Shown: positions 41,237-49,838 of the stretch, one piece after another
Layout: every line of letters begins with the position of its first letter
How positions within the stretch are numbered: position 1 is the first letter of the stretch
Assembly (NCBI GenBank): GCA_035341665.1
Contig: DAOQVR010000007.1
Span: 62,001 to 126,000, forward strand
Reading direction: 5' to 3'
DNA length: 64,000 bases
DNA from: DAOQVR01 sp035341665
GTDB lineage: Bacteria > Chloroflexota > Anaerolineae > JAAYZQ01
Position numbers and translations under genes: made by a program
The notes under the pieces: generated by a model
Told to the model about the DNA's origin: nothing
Seen by the model: only the letters and a program-made list of their open reading frames with translations
The model's database searches: none

Positions 41237-42301
41237 CTAGAGACGGTAGGCCGTGTATTCCCCCTCGCACGGCGGGCCCGGCGCTGCCCAGAGCACCCGC
41301 TCGGTCAGGTCCATGATCAGGGATACCAGCGTGCACTCCCGCTCGTGGGGCGGCTTCTCGGGGTCTTCGTGGCTGCAGATCGAGTTGGGCAGGTTCACAT
41401 GATCGCGCAGCAGCGCCTGGATCGACTCCACGGTCACCCGGCCGAGCTGGGCCTTGAGCAGGCGGCGTGCCCGGTTCAGCCGCACGTTCGAGCTGGAGTA
41501 GGTGCCCGCCACCTCCAGGGCCTGCATCTTTTGCGTCAGGTAGTGGTTGGTGTGCACCAGCCAGCCTTCGTCGCCGTACAGGGTCACGTGGGTCGTGGCG
41601 GACGTCTCGACCGTGTACATCTCCCCGTTCGGATCGGCCAGCATATAGACATAGCCCCCTCCGCGCAGCTTGGGCACGCATGCCCGGATCGCCTGCCCGA
41701 TGGACTCGGCGTCGAGGATGGCACGCGAGCTCAGGATGCGAGGCACGCCTATCCGGCCGTCGGTGGGGTACACCGAATCGATCGCCACGCCGATCCCTTC
41801 CGCATTCAGGCCGATGTTCACCAGGAGTGGCCCATAGGTCATGCCGATGAAGTCAGGCCCTTCGTCCGGGTAGCCGCGCACCAGGTAGACGTGCTCCTTG
41901 TCGACGCTGGTCCAGTCCTCGTTGTGCGCCAACAGCACGTGTCCGTCGGCCGTCAGGTCGTCGCGCACCGCCAGCGAGGTGCATCCCCACATCCGCTCGC
42001 GGGTGGTGGTCAGACCCTCGTAGCAGTTGAGTGCCCACACCTCGTCGAACGAGAGACCAGAGCCTTCGGCGATGCCGCGCGCCTCCTCCACGAACTCGGG
42101 AAAGACCTCCTCGCCGTAGGGCAGGTACTTGCGAGCCTCGCGGAGCGCCGCCTCCCAGGTCAGGTCCACCGCCTGGGGCAGGATCTCGTGATAGCGGTCC
42201 ATGGCGCGCAGGGCTTCGTCGCGGGCTGCCTCGCCCTGTTGCCGCCCCCGTTCGCGCGGCCCCCCGCGCACCTCGATAATCGGGACTGTTTTGGATGCCA
42301 T
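41237..42301 (-). CDS. C45 family autoproteolytic acyltransferase/amidohydrolase
   Basis: 354 residues of the Ntn-hydrolase family that includes acyl-CoA:6-aminopenicillanate acyltransferase. The predicted nucleophile is the Cys of MWGCTSLAVRDD (near residue 106); in the family the chain is cleaved just before it. GHVLLAHNEDW is the conserved oxyanion/substrate segment. Family members hydrolyse or transfer N-acyl groups. The ATG overlaps the aminotransferase stop by one base (TGATG), so the two are coupled. A paralogue lies at 46.1-47.2 kb. The exact substrate is not known. Confidence 0.88.
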   Translation of the reverse strand: MASKTVPIIEVRGGPRERGRQQGEAARDEALRAMDRYHEILPQAVDLTWEAALREARKYLPYGEEVFPEFVEEARGIAEGSGLSFDEVWALNCYEGLTTTRERMWGCTSLAVRDDLTADGHVLLAHNEDWTSVDKEHVYLVRGYPDEGPDFIGMTYGPLLVNIGLNAEGIGVAIDSVYPTDGRIGVPRILSSRAILDAESIGQAIRACVPKLRGGGYVYMLADPNGEMYTVETSATTHVTLYGDEGWLVHTNHYLTQKMQALEVAGTYSSSNVRLNRARRLLKAQLGRVTVESIQALLRDHVNLPNSICSHEDPEKPPHERECTLVSLIMDLTERVLWAAPGPPCEGEYTAYRL

Positions 42302-43650
42302 CAGCTCCTTCCCTCCACCTTTGCCAGCGCCTCGGAAAAGATGCCAAAAGCCACATCGGCCTGGGCCTGGTTGATCACCAGCGGCGGGGCAAAGCGGATG
42401 GAGCTGGGGCCGCAGGTCAGGAGCAGCAGGCCGCGCTTGAAGCATTCCAGCGTCACGTCATGGGCTTCCTGCCTTGCCTTGACCTTGGTCTCCTTGTCCT
42501 TCACCAGCTCGACGCCGATCATCAGCCCCAGCCCGCGCACGTCCCCGATCAGCCGGCTCTCCGCGGCGAGCTCCCGCAGGTTGGAGATCAGCTCCGCACC
42601 CACCAGGGAGGCGTTGGCCATCAGCCTCTCCTGTTCGATGACGTCGATGGTGGCCATGGCCGCAGCAGTCGCCACCGGGTTTCCGCCGAAGGTGCTGCCG
42701 TGCGTGCCCGGCGGCCAGTCCATGACGTCGCTTCGGGCGATGGTTGCCGACACCGGCATGCCCGAGGCGATGCCTTTGGCCAGGCAGATGATGTCGGGCA
42801 CGACGCCCCAGTGTTCGACCGAGAAGAACTTGCCGGTGCGGCCCACGCCGCTCTGCACTTCGTCGGCCACGAGCAGGATCCCGTGCCTGTCACAGAGAGC
42901 CCGCAGCCGCGCCAGCCAGCCGGGCGGCGGCACGATGTAGCCCCCCTCCCCCTGCACCGGCTCGACAAAGATCGCCGCGACTTCCTCGGGGTGGAGCGTC
43001 CGTGCAAAGAGCACGTCCTCGATGTAGCTGACGCACGCCAGGTCGCACGAGGGATAGGTGAGGTTGTAGCCGCAGCGGTAGCAGTAGCCGAAGGGGATGT
43101 GCGTCACGCCCTGGACGAGCGGCCGGAAGTCCTTCTTGTACGCCGGGCTGCTGCCCGTGAGCGAGACTGCGCCCATCGTGCGGCCGTGGAATGCGCCGAA
43201 GAAGGAAATCACCTGCGACCGGCCGGTGTGGTAGCGCGCCAGCTTGAAGGCTGCCTCGATCGCCTCCGCGCCCGAGTTGCCCAGGAACACCTTCTTGCTG
43301 CCGCCGCCCGGGGCCAGGACGCCCAGCCGCTCGGACAGCCCCACATAGAGTGGGTCGTAGAAATCGGCCCCACAGATGTGGATCAGGCGCCCGGCCTGTG
43401 CCTGGATCGCACCCACCACGCGCGGGTGGCAGTGGCCCGTCGAGCAGACGGCGATGCCGGCCGCGCAGTCCAGGAAGCGGTTTCCGTCGACGTCCTGGAC
43501 AACCATCCCTTGGGCCTTGTCCACCACCAGCGGATAGGCAAAGGGCAGCGAGGGGGTCACGGCCTGCCGGCAGCGGCCGACCACCGCCAGCGCCTCCGGT
43601 CCGGGCACTTCCGTCACCAGCTGTGGCATTTCCCACGAGTCTGTATCCAT
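42301..43650 (-). CDS. Class III PLP aminotransferase (4-aminobutyrate aminotransferase-like)
   Basis: 449 residues. The conserved PLP region is present: FLGNSGAEAIEAAFKLARYHTG binds the phosphate, FVEPVQGEGGY and LLVADEVQSGVGRTG hold the Asp, and CLAKGIASGMP contains the Schiff-base Lys. The overall form is that of GABA or omega-amino acid transaminases. It moves an amino group to 2-oxoglutarate (assumed). It sits between an Lrp-type regulator and a C45 hydrolase, suggesting breakdown of an N-acylated amino acid or lactam. A CYRCGYNLTYPSC insert (about residues 195-210) with three Cys is unusual but known in some relatives. The ATG follows GGGGAC. Confidence 0.88.
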   Translation of the reverse strand: MDTDSWEMPQLVTEVPGPEALAVVGRCRQAVTPSLPFAYPLVVDKAQGMVVQDVDGNRFLDCAAGIAVCSTGHCHPRVVGAIQAQAGRLIHICGADFYDPLYVGLSERLGVLAPGGGSKKVFLGNSGAEAIEAAFKLARYHTGRSQVISFFGAFHGRTMGAVSLTGSSPAYKKDFRPLVQGVTHIPFGYCYRCGYNLTYPSCDLACVSYIEDVLFARTLHPEEVAAIFVEPVQGEGGYIVPPPGWLARLRALCDRHGILLVADEVQSGVGRTGKFFSVEHWGVVPDIICLAKGIASGMPVSATIARSDVMDWPPGTHGSTFGGNPVATAAAMATIDVIEQERLMANASLVGAELISNLRELAAESRLIGDVRGLGLMIGVELVKDKETKVKARQEAHDVTLECFKRGLLLLTCGPSSIRFAPPLVINQAQADVAFGIFSEALAKVEGRS

Positions 43651-43741
43651 TTGTCCCCTTCCTCGTCGGCACGCTCCCTGTGGGAGCGGCCGACAGGGCG
43701 CGCCGCGCCCCTTTCTACCGGATCGTGTCGACCCTGTCCCC

Positions 43742-44212
43742 TCAGCCACTCTCCGGCGACCACCGGAACGTCAGCTTGTGGCTCTGGGCGATCATCAGTA
43801 CCTCCACCGAGCGGATGCCCGGGATGCAGTGCACCTGCTGCGCGATCAGGCGCGTCAGGTGCGGCAGGTCGCGGCAGAACACCTCCGCGATCAGGTCGGA
43901 AGCGCCCAGCGTCATCACCAGGTAGGACACCTCCGGCAGCCGCTCGATCGCCCGCGCCACCTCGTCGACCGCGGCCGGCTCCGCCGTGATGACCAGGATG
44001 GCCGGTGCCTGGAACCCGAGCGCATAGGGGTCCACGATGGCTACCGTCCGCACGATCCCCCGCTCCACCAGCCCCTGGTACCGTGCGCGGACCGTCGTCT
44101 CCGACACGCTCACCTGCCGCGCGATCTCCGCAAAGGGAGTCCGCCCGTCCTCCTGCAAAGTCCGCAGGATTCGCCTATCCAGCTCGTCCATTGACTCGCC
44201 ATAGCTCGACAT
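43742..44212 (-). CDS. Lrp/AsnC family transcriptional regulator
   Basis: 156 residues: an N-terminal winged HTH (MDELDRRILRTLQEDGRTPFAEIARQVSVSETTVRAR) and a C-terminal RAM ligand-binding domain (ILVITAEPAAVDEV to GIRSVEVLMIA). Such regulators sense amino acids and often control the adjacent catabolic genes. It starts the minus-strand operon with the aminotransferase (91 bases on) and C45 gene, and is divergent from the D-aminoacylase operon. ATG at 44212 is used; a second ATG at 44191 starts right at the HTH domain and is equally possible. Confidence 0.92.
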   Translation of the reverse strand: MSSYGESMDELDRRILRTLQEDGRTPFAEIARQVSVSETTVRARYQGLVERGIVRTVAIVDPYALGFQAPAILVITAEPAAVDEVARAIERLPEVSYLVMTLGASDLIAEVFCRDLPHLTRLIAQQVHCIPGIRSVEVLMIAQSHKLTFRWSPESG

Positions 44213-44254
44213 GTGCTGCTCTTCTTCTCCCTGTCTTCCCTAGCCTGCTGCCTT

Positions 44255-44283
44255 ATTCTACCACGGAATCCGATTCTTGACAA
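44255..44283 (-). promoter_or_regulatory. Promoter of the Lrp regulator operon
   Basis: Minus strand TTGTCA (44283-44278), 17-base spacer, TAGAAT (44260-44255), 43 bases before the ATG. Confidence 0.75.
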
Positions 44284-44291
44284 GCCTTTTG

Positions 44292-44306
44292 CCTTGTTTT
44301 CCAAGG
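44292..44306. promoter_or_regulatory. 15-base dyad between the divergent promoters, possible Lrp site
   Basis: CCTTG-TTTTC-CAAGG, a symmetric 15-base element with an AT-rich centre, the size of Lrp-family sites, placed between the two -35 hexamers. The assignment to the adjacent regulator is inference only. Confidence 0.35.
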
Positions 44307-44309
44307 AGC

Positions 44310-44338
44310 TTGACATCCGCACCACTCTGCGGTATCCT
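44310..44338 (+). promoter_or_regulatory. Promoter of the D-aminoacylase operon
   Basis: TTGACA (44310-44315), 17-base spacer, TATCCT (44333-44338). Only seven bases separate it from the GTG at 44346, so the transcript is probably leaderless. Confidence 0.65.
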
Positions 44339-44345
44339 TTGTCTT

Positions 44346-45992
44346 GTGAAGCTCGACACCGTCCTGTCCGGCGGTAGGGTTCTCGACGGCTGCGGTACCT
44401 CCTGGTTCTGGGGGGACGTCGGCATCCTGGGCGGCCGCGTGGCGGCCGTCGCCCGGCCGGGGCAGCTCAGCGGCCGGCGCACCTTTGCCCTGGAGGGCCG
44501 CTACGTGGCGCCGGGCTTTGTCGACATCCACACACACTCCGATCTTGCGATCCTCGTCAACCGCCGCGCCGAGAGTGTCGTCCACCAGGGGGTGACCACC
44601 GAGGTCATCGGCAACTGTGGCATGTCGCCCGCCCCGGTGGCGGACGAGCACCTCGCGCAGATGCGCGCCCATTGGGGCCGCATCTCGGACCAGCCCGAGG
44701 TGACCTGGGAGTGGCGCACCTTCGCGGAGTATCTAGGAGTGCTGCAGCAGGGCGGCCTGGCCATCAACCTTGCCTCTCTGTTGGGCCACGGCGCCCTGCG
44801 AATCGCCGCCATGGGCCTGGAGGAACGCAGCCCGACACCCTCCGAATTGGGCCGCATGCAGGCGCTGGTCGACGAGGCGATGCGGGCCGGTGCCTGCGGG
44901 CTCTCCACCGGGCTGGTCTACCCGCCCGGCTGCTTCGCCGGGACCGAGGAAATCGTCGCCCTGTGCAAGGTTGCTGCCCGCTATGGCGGCCTGTATGCCT
45001 CCCACATCCGCGGCGAGCGCGAGACGGTCCTGGAGGCCGTTGCCGAGGCGATCCAGATCGGCCGCGAGGCCGGGCTCCCGGTACAGGTCTCACACAACGC
45101 GCCCAAGTTCGGCGCGCCCTGCGACGCCTCTGCCACGCTCCGGCTGGTCGACGAGGCAAGGGCACAGGGGCTCGACGTCACCGTCGACAACGACGTCCAC
45201 ACCGACCTGGGGCCGGCGCTCATCGACGGCCTGCCCCAGGAGATCCAGTCGCTCCCGGCTGCCGAGATCGCCGCGCTGCTGGGCGATCCTGGAGCGCGCC
45301 TCCGGATCCGGGAGGAGATCATCCTCGACCAGAAGCCGGCCTTTGGGCCGGTCGGCCTGCTCAAGCACGGCCTGTGGGAGCGGATCACGCTGCTGCATGC
45401 CCCCGGCTCGCCCGGCGCCGAAGGCAAGACGCTCGCCCTCCTCGCGCAGGAGCGCGGCCGCGATCCATTCGACGTCTTCTTTGACCTGATCCTCGAGTCG
45501 GGCAGCGATGCCGAGGCGATCTGGGACTATATCGACGAGGCCAACATCCGGCTCCTCCTCCGCCACCCCAACGTCATGATCTGCTCCGACGGCGGCGTGC
45601 TGGCACCCTACGGCTTCCTGAACGACCCGCCGCCCTATGCCCCCTGCAGCTACGGCGAGTTTCCCGGCGTGCTGGAGCGCTACGTGCGCGACGAGCCGGT
45701 GCTGAGGCTGGAAGAGGCGATCCGCAAGATGACCTCCTTTCCCGCCCGGCGCTTTGGGCTGGAGGGCCGCGGGGTGCTTCTGCCGGGCGCCTGGGCCGAC
45801 CTGGTCGTCTTTGACCTGGACCGCATCCACGACCGGGCCACCAACCTCTATCCCCACACCTATCCCTTCGCGAACTATCCCCACCGCTACCCGGAGGGGA
45901 TCGACTATGTCTTTGTCAACGGCACCCTGGTGGTCGACGGCGCCGACCACACCGGTGCGCTGCCCGGCCGCGTCGTGCGGCACAGCCCGTAG
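44346..45992 (+). CDS. N-acyl-D-amino-acid deacylase (D-aminoacylase family amidohydrolase)
   Basis: 548 residues of the amidohydrolase superfamily. GFVDIHTHSDL supplies the metal-binding HxH, VTTEVIGNCGMSPAP the characteristic Cys ligand, and SHIRGE and QVSHNAPKFG the further His ligands; GVLAPYG with CSDGG carries the Asp. The barrel is preceded and followed by the usual small beta domain. It hydrolyses N-acyl-D-amino acids or related amides. The GTG start has no ribosome site but a promoter seven bases upstream, so leaderless initiation is inferred. A C45 hydrolase follows after 106 bases. Confidence 0.9.
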   Translation: MKLDTVLSGGRVLDGCGTSWFWGDVGILGGRVAAVARPGQLSGRRTFALEGRYVAPGFVDIHTHSDLAILVNRRAESVVHQGVTTEVIGNCGMSPAPVADEHLAQMRAHWGRISDQPEVTWEWRTFAEYLGVLQQGGLAINLASLLGHGALRIAAMGLEERSPTPSELGRMQALVDEAMRAGACGLSTGLVYPPGCFAGTEEIVALCKVAARYGGLYASHIRGERETVLEAVAEAIQIGREAGLPVQVSHNAPKFGAPCDASATLRLVDEARAQGLDVTVDNDVHTDLGPALIDGLPQEIQSLPAAEIAALLGDPGARLRIREEIILDQKPAFGPVGLLKHGLWERITLLHAPGSPGAEGKTLALLAQERGRDPFDVFFDLILESGSDAEAIWDYIDEANIRLLLRHPNVMICSDGGVLAPYGFLNDPPPYAPCSYGEFPGVLERYVRDEPVLRLEEAIRKMTSFPARRFGLEGRGVLLPGAWADLVVFDLDRIHDRATNLYPHTYPFANYPHRYPEGIDYVFVNGTLVVDGADHTGALPGRVVRHSP

Positions 45993-46075
45993 TGTAGAGC
46001 CTTCTGCCCGTTCCAACGCCCACGAGGGGCTACACTACCCGATAGCGTCGTAGTGCAGGGCCTTGTGCCCGTCCT
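45989..46075. repeat. Direct and inverted repeats between D-aminoacylase and C45 genes
   Basis: Two 26-base direct copies, 45989-46014 and 46050-46075, share 21 positions and begin GTAGTG. An inverted GTAGTGTAG (45989-45997) / CTACACTAC (46030-46038) forms a hairpin with a 32-base loop. The first copy includes the D-aminoacylase stop. Confidence 0.75.
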
Positions 46076-46098
46076 TTCGCATTGGGAGGTACACCATC

Positions 46099-47154
46099 AT
46101 GCCATCCGATCCGATCCCCATGTTCGAATTCCGCGGCACCCACCGCCAGGTAGGCCAGCAGATCGGCGAGGCCATGAAATCCCGGCTACAGCGGATGGCG
46201 GCCGGCGCGCGCGAGAACCTCCCCCGCGGCGTCACCTGGGACGACATGCGGCTCCAGGCGCAGGCGTACCTGGTCCCCAGCCGCGCCGTCTATCCCCAGT
46301 ACGTCGACGAGATCGAGGGCATTGCGGAGGCGTCGGGCCTGCCCTTCGACGAGCTCTTCCTGTGGCTGTGCGAGGAGCTCTGGGATCAGGCCACCTGGCA
46401 CCGCGGCTGCACCGACCTGGTCGCACGCGGGGCTGCCACCGCCGACGGATCGACCCTGGTCGCCCACACCAACGACCTGGGCCCGGAGGTCGAGGAGGAC
46501 CTTGTTATCCTGAAGGTGCAGGCCGGCGACGAGCCCGAGTTCCTGGGCGTCACGGTCGGCGGCGCAGGCTACTCGGCCGGCTTCAACGCCGCCGGCATCA
46601 GTATGACGGGCAACCAGGTGGACGGCAATGACACCCGTCCCGGCGTGCCCCGCCTCCTGTGCGTGCGTGCCATCCTGGCGGCGCGCCGGCTGCAGGAGGC
46701 GATGGATGCCTGCCTCCTGCCGGGTCGCGCCTCCAACTACAACAACGTCATCGCCGACGCCAACGGCGAGGTCTACAGCATGGAGGGCTCGGCCACGGAT
46801 TGCGAGCCGATGTACATCGAGGGGGATGTGCTGGCCCACGCCAACCACTATGTCAGCCCGCCGATGCGCCGTTTCGAGGCCGACCGGAACACCATCAGCG
46901 GCTCGGTGATCCGCCACAACCGCGCCTGGCGGCTGCTGCGCGAGAACTATGGCCGGCTGACCCCCGAGCTTTTCCAGCGCCTGCTGGCCGACCATGCCAA
47001 CTACCCCGGCTCGATCTGCAAGCATGGTACGGAGAGCGTCACGGTCTTTGGCCTGGTGATCCGCCTGGAGGAGCGCCGCGCCTGGATCGGCAAGGGGCGC
47101 CCCTGCCAAGCCACCTACTACGAGTATGCGCTGGAGCCCTGGGCGCCGCGATAG
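46099..47154 (+). CDS. C45 family autoproteolytic acyltransferase/amidohydrolase (second copy)
   Basis: 351 residues and a divergent paralogue of the gene at 41.2-42.3 kb. The predicted nucleophile Cys is in HRGCTDLVARGAAT (near residue 104); STLVAHTNDLGPE corresponds to LLAHNEDW of the first copy. The C-terminal half has the shared GSATDCEPMYIEGD and LLADHANYPGSICKHG segments. It is in the D-aminoacylase transcript, which supports N-acyl amide hydrolysis as the common theme. GGGAGGT lies eight bases before the ATG. Confidence 0.87.
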   Translation: MPSDPIPMFEFRGTHRQVGQQIGEAMKSRLQRMAAGARENLPRGVTWDDMRLQAQAYLVPSRAVYPQYVDEIEGIAEASGLPFDELFLWLCEELWDQATWHRGCTDLVARGAATADGSTLVAHTNDLGPEVEEDLVILKVQAGDEPEFLGVTVGGAGYSAGFNAAGISMTGNQVDGNDTRPGVPRLLCVRAILAARRLQEAMDACLLPGRASNYNNVIADANGEVYSMEGSATDCEPMYIEGDVLAHANHYVSPPMRRFEADRNTISGSVIRHNRAWRLLRENYGRLTPELFQRLLADHANYPGSICKHGTESVTVFGLVIRLEERRAWIGKGRPCQATYYEYALEPWAPR

Positions 47155-47161
47155 TACCCGG

Positions 47162-47184
47162 CACCTCCTTCCCGTGGGGAGGTG
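47162..47184 (+). terminator. Short hairpin after the second C45 gene
   Basis: CACCTCC (47162-47168) pairs with GGAGGTG (47178-47184), nine-base loop, eight bases after the stop; no T-tract. Confidence 0.45.
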
Positions 47185-47345
47185 AAGCACCCTGAGCCCT
47201 GCCGCCGACGGGCTATTGCCCCGCATGCCGTCCTCGACTGTGCGGAAGCATAACCGATAGGTGCGGATGGCGTGCGATGCCGGCAGGTCGGAGGCCGTGA
47301 TTCGTGCGCGTACCGCACGAGGGTTCAACACTTCGGACACGCTAT

Positions 47346-47374
47346 TTGACAACTCCCGAGTACTCTGCTACAAT
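47346..47374 (+). promoter_or_regulatory. Strong promoter of the Tad/Flp pilus locus
   Basis: TTGACA (47346-47351), 17-base spacer, TACAAT (47369-47374). The first pilin ATG is 325 bases downstream, so there is a long leader. It probably drives most of the genes to the window end. Confidence 0.8.
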
Positions 47375-47698
47375 TGCGTGCAGGTTGATGTCGTTAACCG
47401 ACGCGGGCGTCGTAAGGGAGCTCTTGGTCACGTACTTGAACCGGGAATAGCTTCCCCGTCCCCCTCCGAACCTCCACCCGCAAAGGGGCACAGCCCCTAC
47501 GATGCGCATGGCGTGCGGAGCGCACAGAGCTCACGCTGGCCTTTCTGTGCACCCGCACGGCGCTGAAAGGAGGTGAGGCTCAGCAAGAGAGAAGGTCCCC
47601 CGGCGCAGCCGGGCCTCCCCCGGTGGGCGAGGCGAGAGGCTGCGCGACTCTCGGAATGCAATGGCCTAGACTACAGCATGAAAAGAGGAGGAACGAAC
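47375..47698 (+). other. 324-base untranslated leader of the pilin operon
   Basis: No gene is supported here. The stretch has several short dyads (ACG...CGT around 47400, GGGGC/GCCCC around 47484-47494) and an AAAGGAGGTG at 47566-47575, 124 bases before the pilin start. An in-frame extension from that GTG is open but codes for non-conserved sequence. I do not recognise a riboswitch class. Confidence 0.4.
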
Positions 47699-47878
47699 AT
47701 GTTGCACCTGTATCTTTGGATCAAGAGTTGGCTGCAGCGCGAAGAGGGACAGGACCTCATCGAGTACGGCCTCCTGCTTGCCCTCATCGCGATCATCTGC
47801 ATCGTGGCCATCACCGCGGCCGGCGAAGCAATCAGCGGCTTCTGGAACACGATATCGACGACTCTCACAGGCCTCTAG
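47699..47878 (+). CDS. Flp-type pilin 1
   Basis: 59 residues. A 17-residue basic leader ends in REEG, followed by QDLIEYGLLLALIAIICIVAIT, the hydrophobic helix of Flp prepilins with the conserved Glu at position 5 of the mature part. Cleavage after Gly by the prepilin peptidase (61.4 kb) is expected. The pilin polymerises into thin adhesive Tad pili. GAGGAGGAAC precedes the ATG. It is co-linear, residue for residue in length, with pilin 2. Confidence 0.93.
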   Translation: MLHLYLWIKSWLQREEGQDLIEYGLLLALIAIICIVAITAAGEAISGFWNTISTTLTGL

Positions 47879-48201
47879 AGCCGTAGTGGTGGAGACCTCA
47901 CGATAGACCACAAGGGAACGCAACCGTCCGGAGGACTCACTTAGGGGGCTCCGGTACCGGTTACGTAGGCCGTTTGGCTTTGAGGCATCCTGAGGGCACC
48001 TGAAGCGGCGCCCTCAGGATGGGCCTCGGGTGACCGAAGGCCGGTGCAAGGTGCGCACCTGGACGCAGTAAGGAGGTGCGTATCGCTGCATGTTGGCTTG
48101 TGCGGGGCTTTGGCTTCCCGGCGGGTGAAAGGCCTGTGGTCGATTCACACATGGGTAGACCTCAAATGGCCGCTCTGCCAACGGATTGGAGGTACCGAAG
48201 A
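47879..48201 (+). other. Structured spacer between the two pilin genes
   Basis: 323 bases without a supported gene. The main hairpin is CATCCTGAGGGC (47986-47997) with GCCCTCAGGATG (48010-48021), 12 bp, 12-base loop, no T-tract. CCGGAG/CTCCGG (47928-47954) forms a weaker one. TAAGGAGGTG (48069-48078) lies 130 bases before the second pilin start, the same distance as the matching motif before pilin 1. A 12-codon frame (ATG 48090) with this ribosome site exists but has no other support. Confidence 0.45.
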
Positions 48202-48381
48202 GTGCTGCAGCGATTTCTGCGGATTCAGGGCTGGCTGAAGAGCGACAGGGGACAGGACCTGGTGGAGTACGCTTTGCTGGGCACCTTGCTCGCGCTTGTC
48301 TGCATCGCGGCTATCCAGTTCGCAGGAGAGGCGGTCAGCGCAGTTTGGAATACTCTCTCGACCACGCTGGCTGGTCTCTGA
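48202..48381 (+). CDS. Flp-type pilin 2
   Basis: 59 residues, aligned end to end with pilin 1: leader of 17 residues ending SDRG, then QDLVEYALLGTLLALVCIAAI and the shared C-terminus AVWNTLSTTLAGL. Start is GTG at 48202, eight bases after TTGGAGGT; this gives the same length as pilin 1. Longer in-frame starts (48151, 48166) are ATG but lack ribosome sites. A duplicated pilin may supply a minor or alternate subunit. Confidence 0.9.
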   Translation: MLQRFLRIQGWLKSDRGQDLVEYALLGTLLALVCIAAIQFAGEAVSAVWNTLSTTLAGL

Positions 48382-48454
48382 CCTTGTGCAAGGCGCGCCC
48401 GACGGGCGCCTGCGGGTTCCTCGTTCCTGGTTAGGACCAGAAAGGACGCGCAGG

Positions 48455-48916
48455 ATGCACACTGGAAGGCTCAAGGGGGGCCAGGGTCAGGGCCTGGTGG
48501 AGTACGCCCTGATCCTGCCCCTGTTGCTCCTGCTCCTGTTCGGCATCGTCGAGTTCGGCTGGGCCGTCTTTGCCTACAATACGGTGGGCAACGCGGCCCG
48601 CGAGGTGGCGCGCTGCTGCGTCATCCCCTACCCCAACGCGACGGAGCCAGACCAGCTCAGCCGCTGCCAGATCGAATCGCAGCTGGCCGCCTGCGAGCAG
48701 GCGGCGGTCGACCACTTCTCGACGGCCGTGCAGCTGGTAGCGGGTGCCGGGGGCAGCTTTTCCTTCTCCGCGCCGACCGTGGCGGACCCGCGCGTGGGGA
48801 TCGCCGTGACCTACGCGCACCGGCTGATCACCGGCTACATCGCCGGGGTGCTCGGCCTGGACCCCGACACCGCGACCTTCACACTCCACACAGCGGCGAC
48901 AATGCGCGTCGAATAG
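48455..48916 (+). CDS. TadE-like pseudopilin
   Basis: 153 residues. A short basic leader (GGQGQG) is followed by LVEYALILPLLLLLLFGIVEFGW, the TadE/TadG signature helix with the Glu, then an extracytoplasmic domain with three Cys (RCC, RCQIE, AACEQ). TadE-type proteins are pseudopilins processed by the prepilin peptidase and needed for pilus assembly. The spacing from pilin 2 is 73 bases. AAAGGACG and AGGA precede the ATG. Confidence 0.88.
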   Translation: MHTGRLKGGQGQGLVEYALILPLLLLLLFGIVEFGWAVFAYNTVGNAAREVARCCVIPYPNATEPDQLSRCQIESQLAACEQAAVDHFSTAVQLVAGAGGSFSFSAPTVADPRVGIAVTYAHRLITGYIAGVLGLDPDTATFTLHTAATMRVE

Positions 48917-48929
48917 CGAGGATAGCCTC

Positions 48930-49751
48930 ATGGGACGAATGCGTGGGTGCCTCTGGCTGACGGCCGGCCTGGTGGTGGCAGTGCTCGCCGGGGTAGTGGG
49001 CTTTCTGATCATCAATCGCTACAACACGGGGAGCGGGGCTGCGCCGCAGGCCGCGGCAACGCAGGTCTCGGTCGCCGTGGCCGCGCGCGCGGTCACCGTC
49101 GGCAGCCACCTGGCAGCCGAGGACGTGGAAGTGAAGCAGATGGCGGTCGAGGCGGCGCCGGAGGGCGCCGTCCCCGACCTGGCCGGCGCCGTGGGCAGGG
49201 TCACCCTGGTCGACCTCTACCCCGGCGAGGTCCTGCTGGCGCAGCGGCTGGTCGATCCCAACGTCACCAGCGGGGACGGCCGGATGGCGCTCCTGATCTC
49301 GGAGGGGCAGGTGCTGATGGCCCTGCCGGCCGACGACCTGATGAGCACCGTGGGTGTCCTGAAGCCGGGAGACCACGTCGACCTGCTCTTCTCGCTCGAC
49401 TTTCCCTACGCGACCTATGCCCCCGTCCAGCCAGAGCCCGGGGAAGCAGCGCCGGCAGTCGCGGCGATCGAGGAGGAGGACCAGCAGGTGACGTTCAGCC
49501 TGCTGCAGAACATTGTCGTCGCCGCCGTGGTGCGCGCCACCGACGCGCAGGGTGCGGAGACGGGAGCGGCCCAGGCGCTGCTCCTGACGGTCAACCCGCA
49601 GGATGCCCTGACGCTCAAGTACGCGGTCGATGCCGGCGGCGTGCTGGACATCGTGCTCCGCGCCCCGGGCGCGGAGGGCCCCTTCGAGGTCGAGCCGGTC
49701 GACGAGGAGTACCTGATCGACCGCTACGAGATCCCGGGCGGCCGCCGCTAG
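48930..49751 (+). CDS. cpaB: CpaB/RcpC-type pilus assembly protein
   Basis: 273 residues. One N-terminal membrane helix (about 8-28) and an extracytoplasmic SAF domain (VSVAVAARAVTVGSHLAAEDVEVKQM, then GRVTLVDLYPGEVLLAQRL) followed by a CpaB C-terminal domain with VLKPGDHVDLLF. CpaB usually interacts with the outer-membrane secretin, but in single-membrane bacteria it occurs without one, as here. It is 13 bases after the TadE gene. Confidence 0.9.
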   Translation: MGRMRGCLWLTAGLVVAVLAGVVGFLIINRYNTGSGAAPQAAATQVSVAVAARAVTVGSHLAAEDVEVKQMAVEAAPEGAVPDLAGAVGRVTLVDLYPGEVLLAQRLVDPNVTSGDGRMALLISEGQVLMALPADDLMSTVGVLKPGDHVDLLFSLDFPYATYAPVQPEPGEAAPAVAAIEEEDQQVTFSLLQNIVVAAVVRATDAQGAETGAAQALLLTVNPQDALTLKYAVDAGGVLDIVLRAPGAEGPFEVEPVDEEYLIDRYEIPGGRR

Positions 49752-49838
49752 GGCCGGTCCCGTGCGGGCCGCCGTCCATCCTGAAAGTGTGGGCGACGGC
49801 CGCAGCATGGGTGTCTGACAACCAAGTTGGAGTGAGCG

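Noticed and set aside
47905..48080. A c-di-GMP (GEMM) riboswitch before pilin 2
   Set aside because: Fragments such as ACGCAACC and CCGGTTACG recall the class, but the core order and pairing do not fit. A covariance-model search would settle it.
47573..48381. 101-residue versions of both pilins starting at the GTG of GGAGGTG
   Set aside because: That GTG overlaps its own Shine-Dalgarno sequence and the 42-residue extensions are not alike. The 59-residue forms have good ribosome sites and align end to end.
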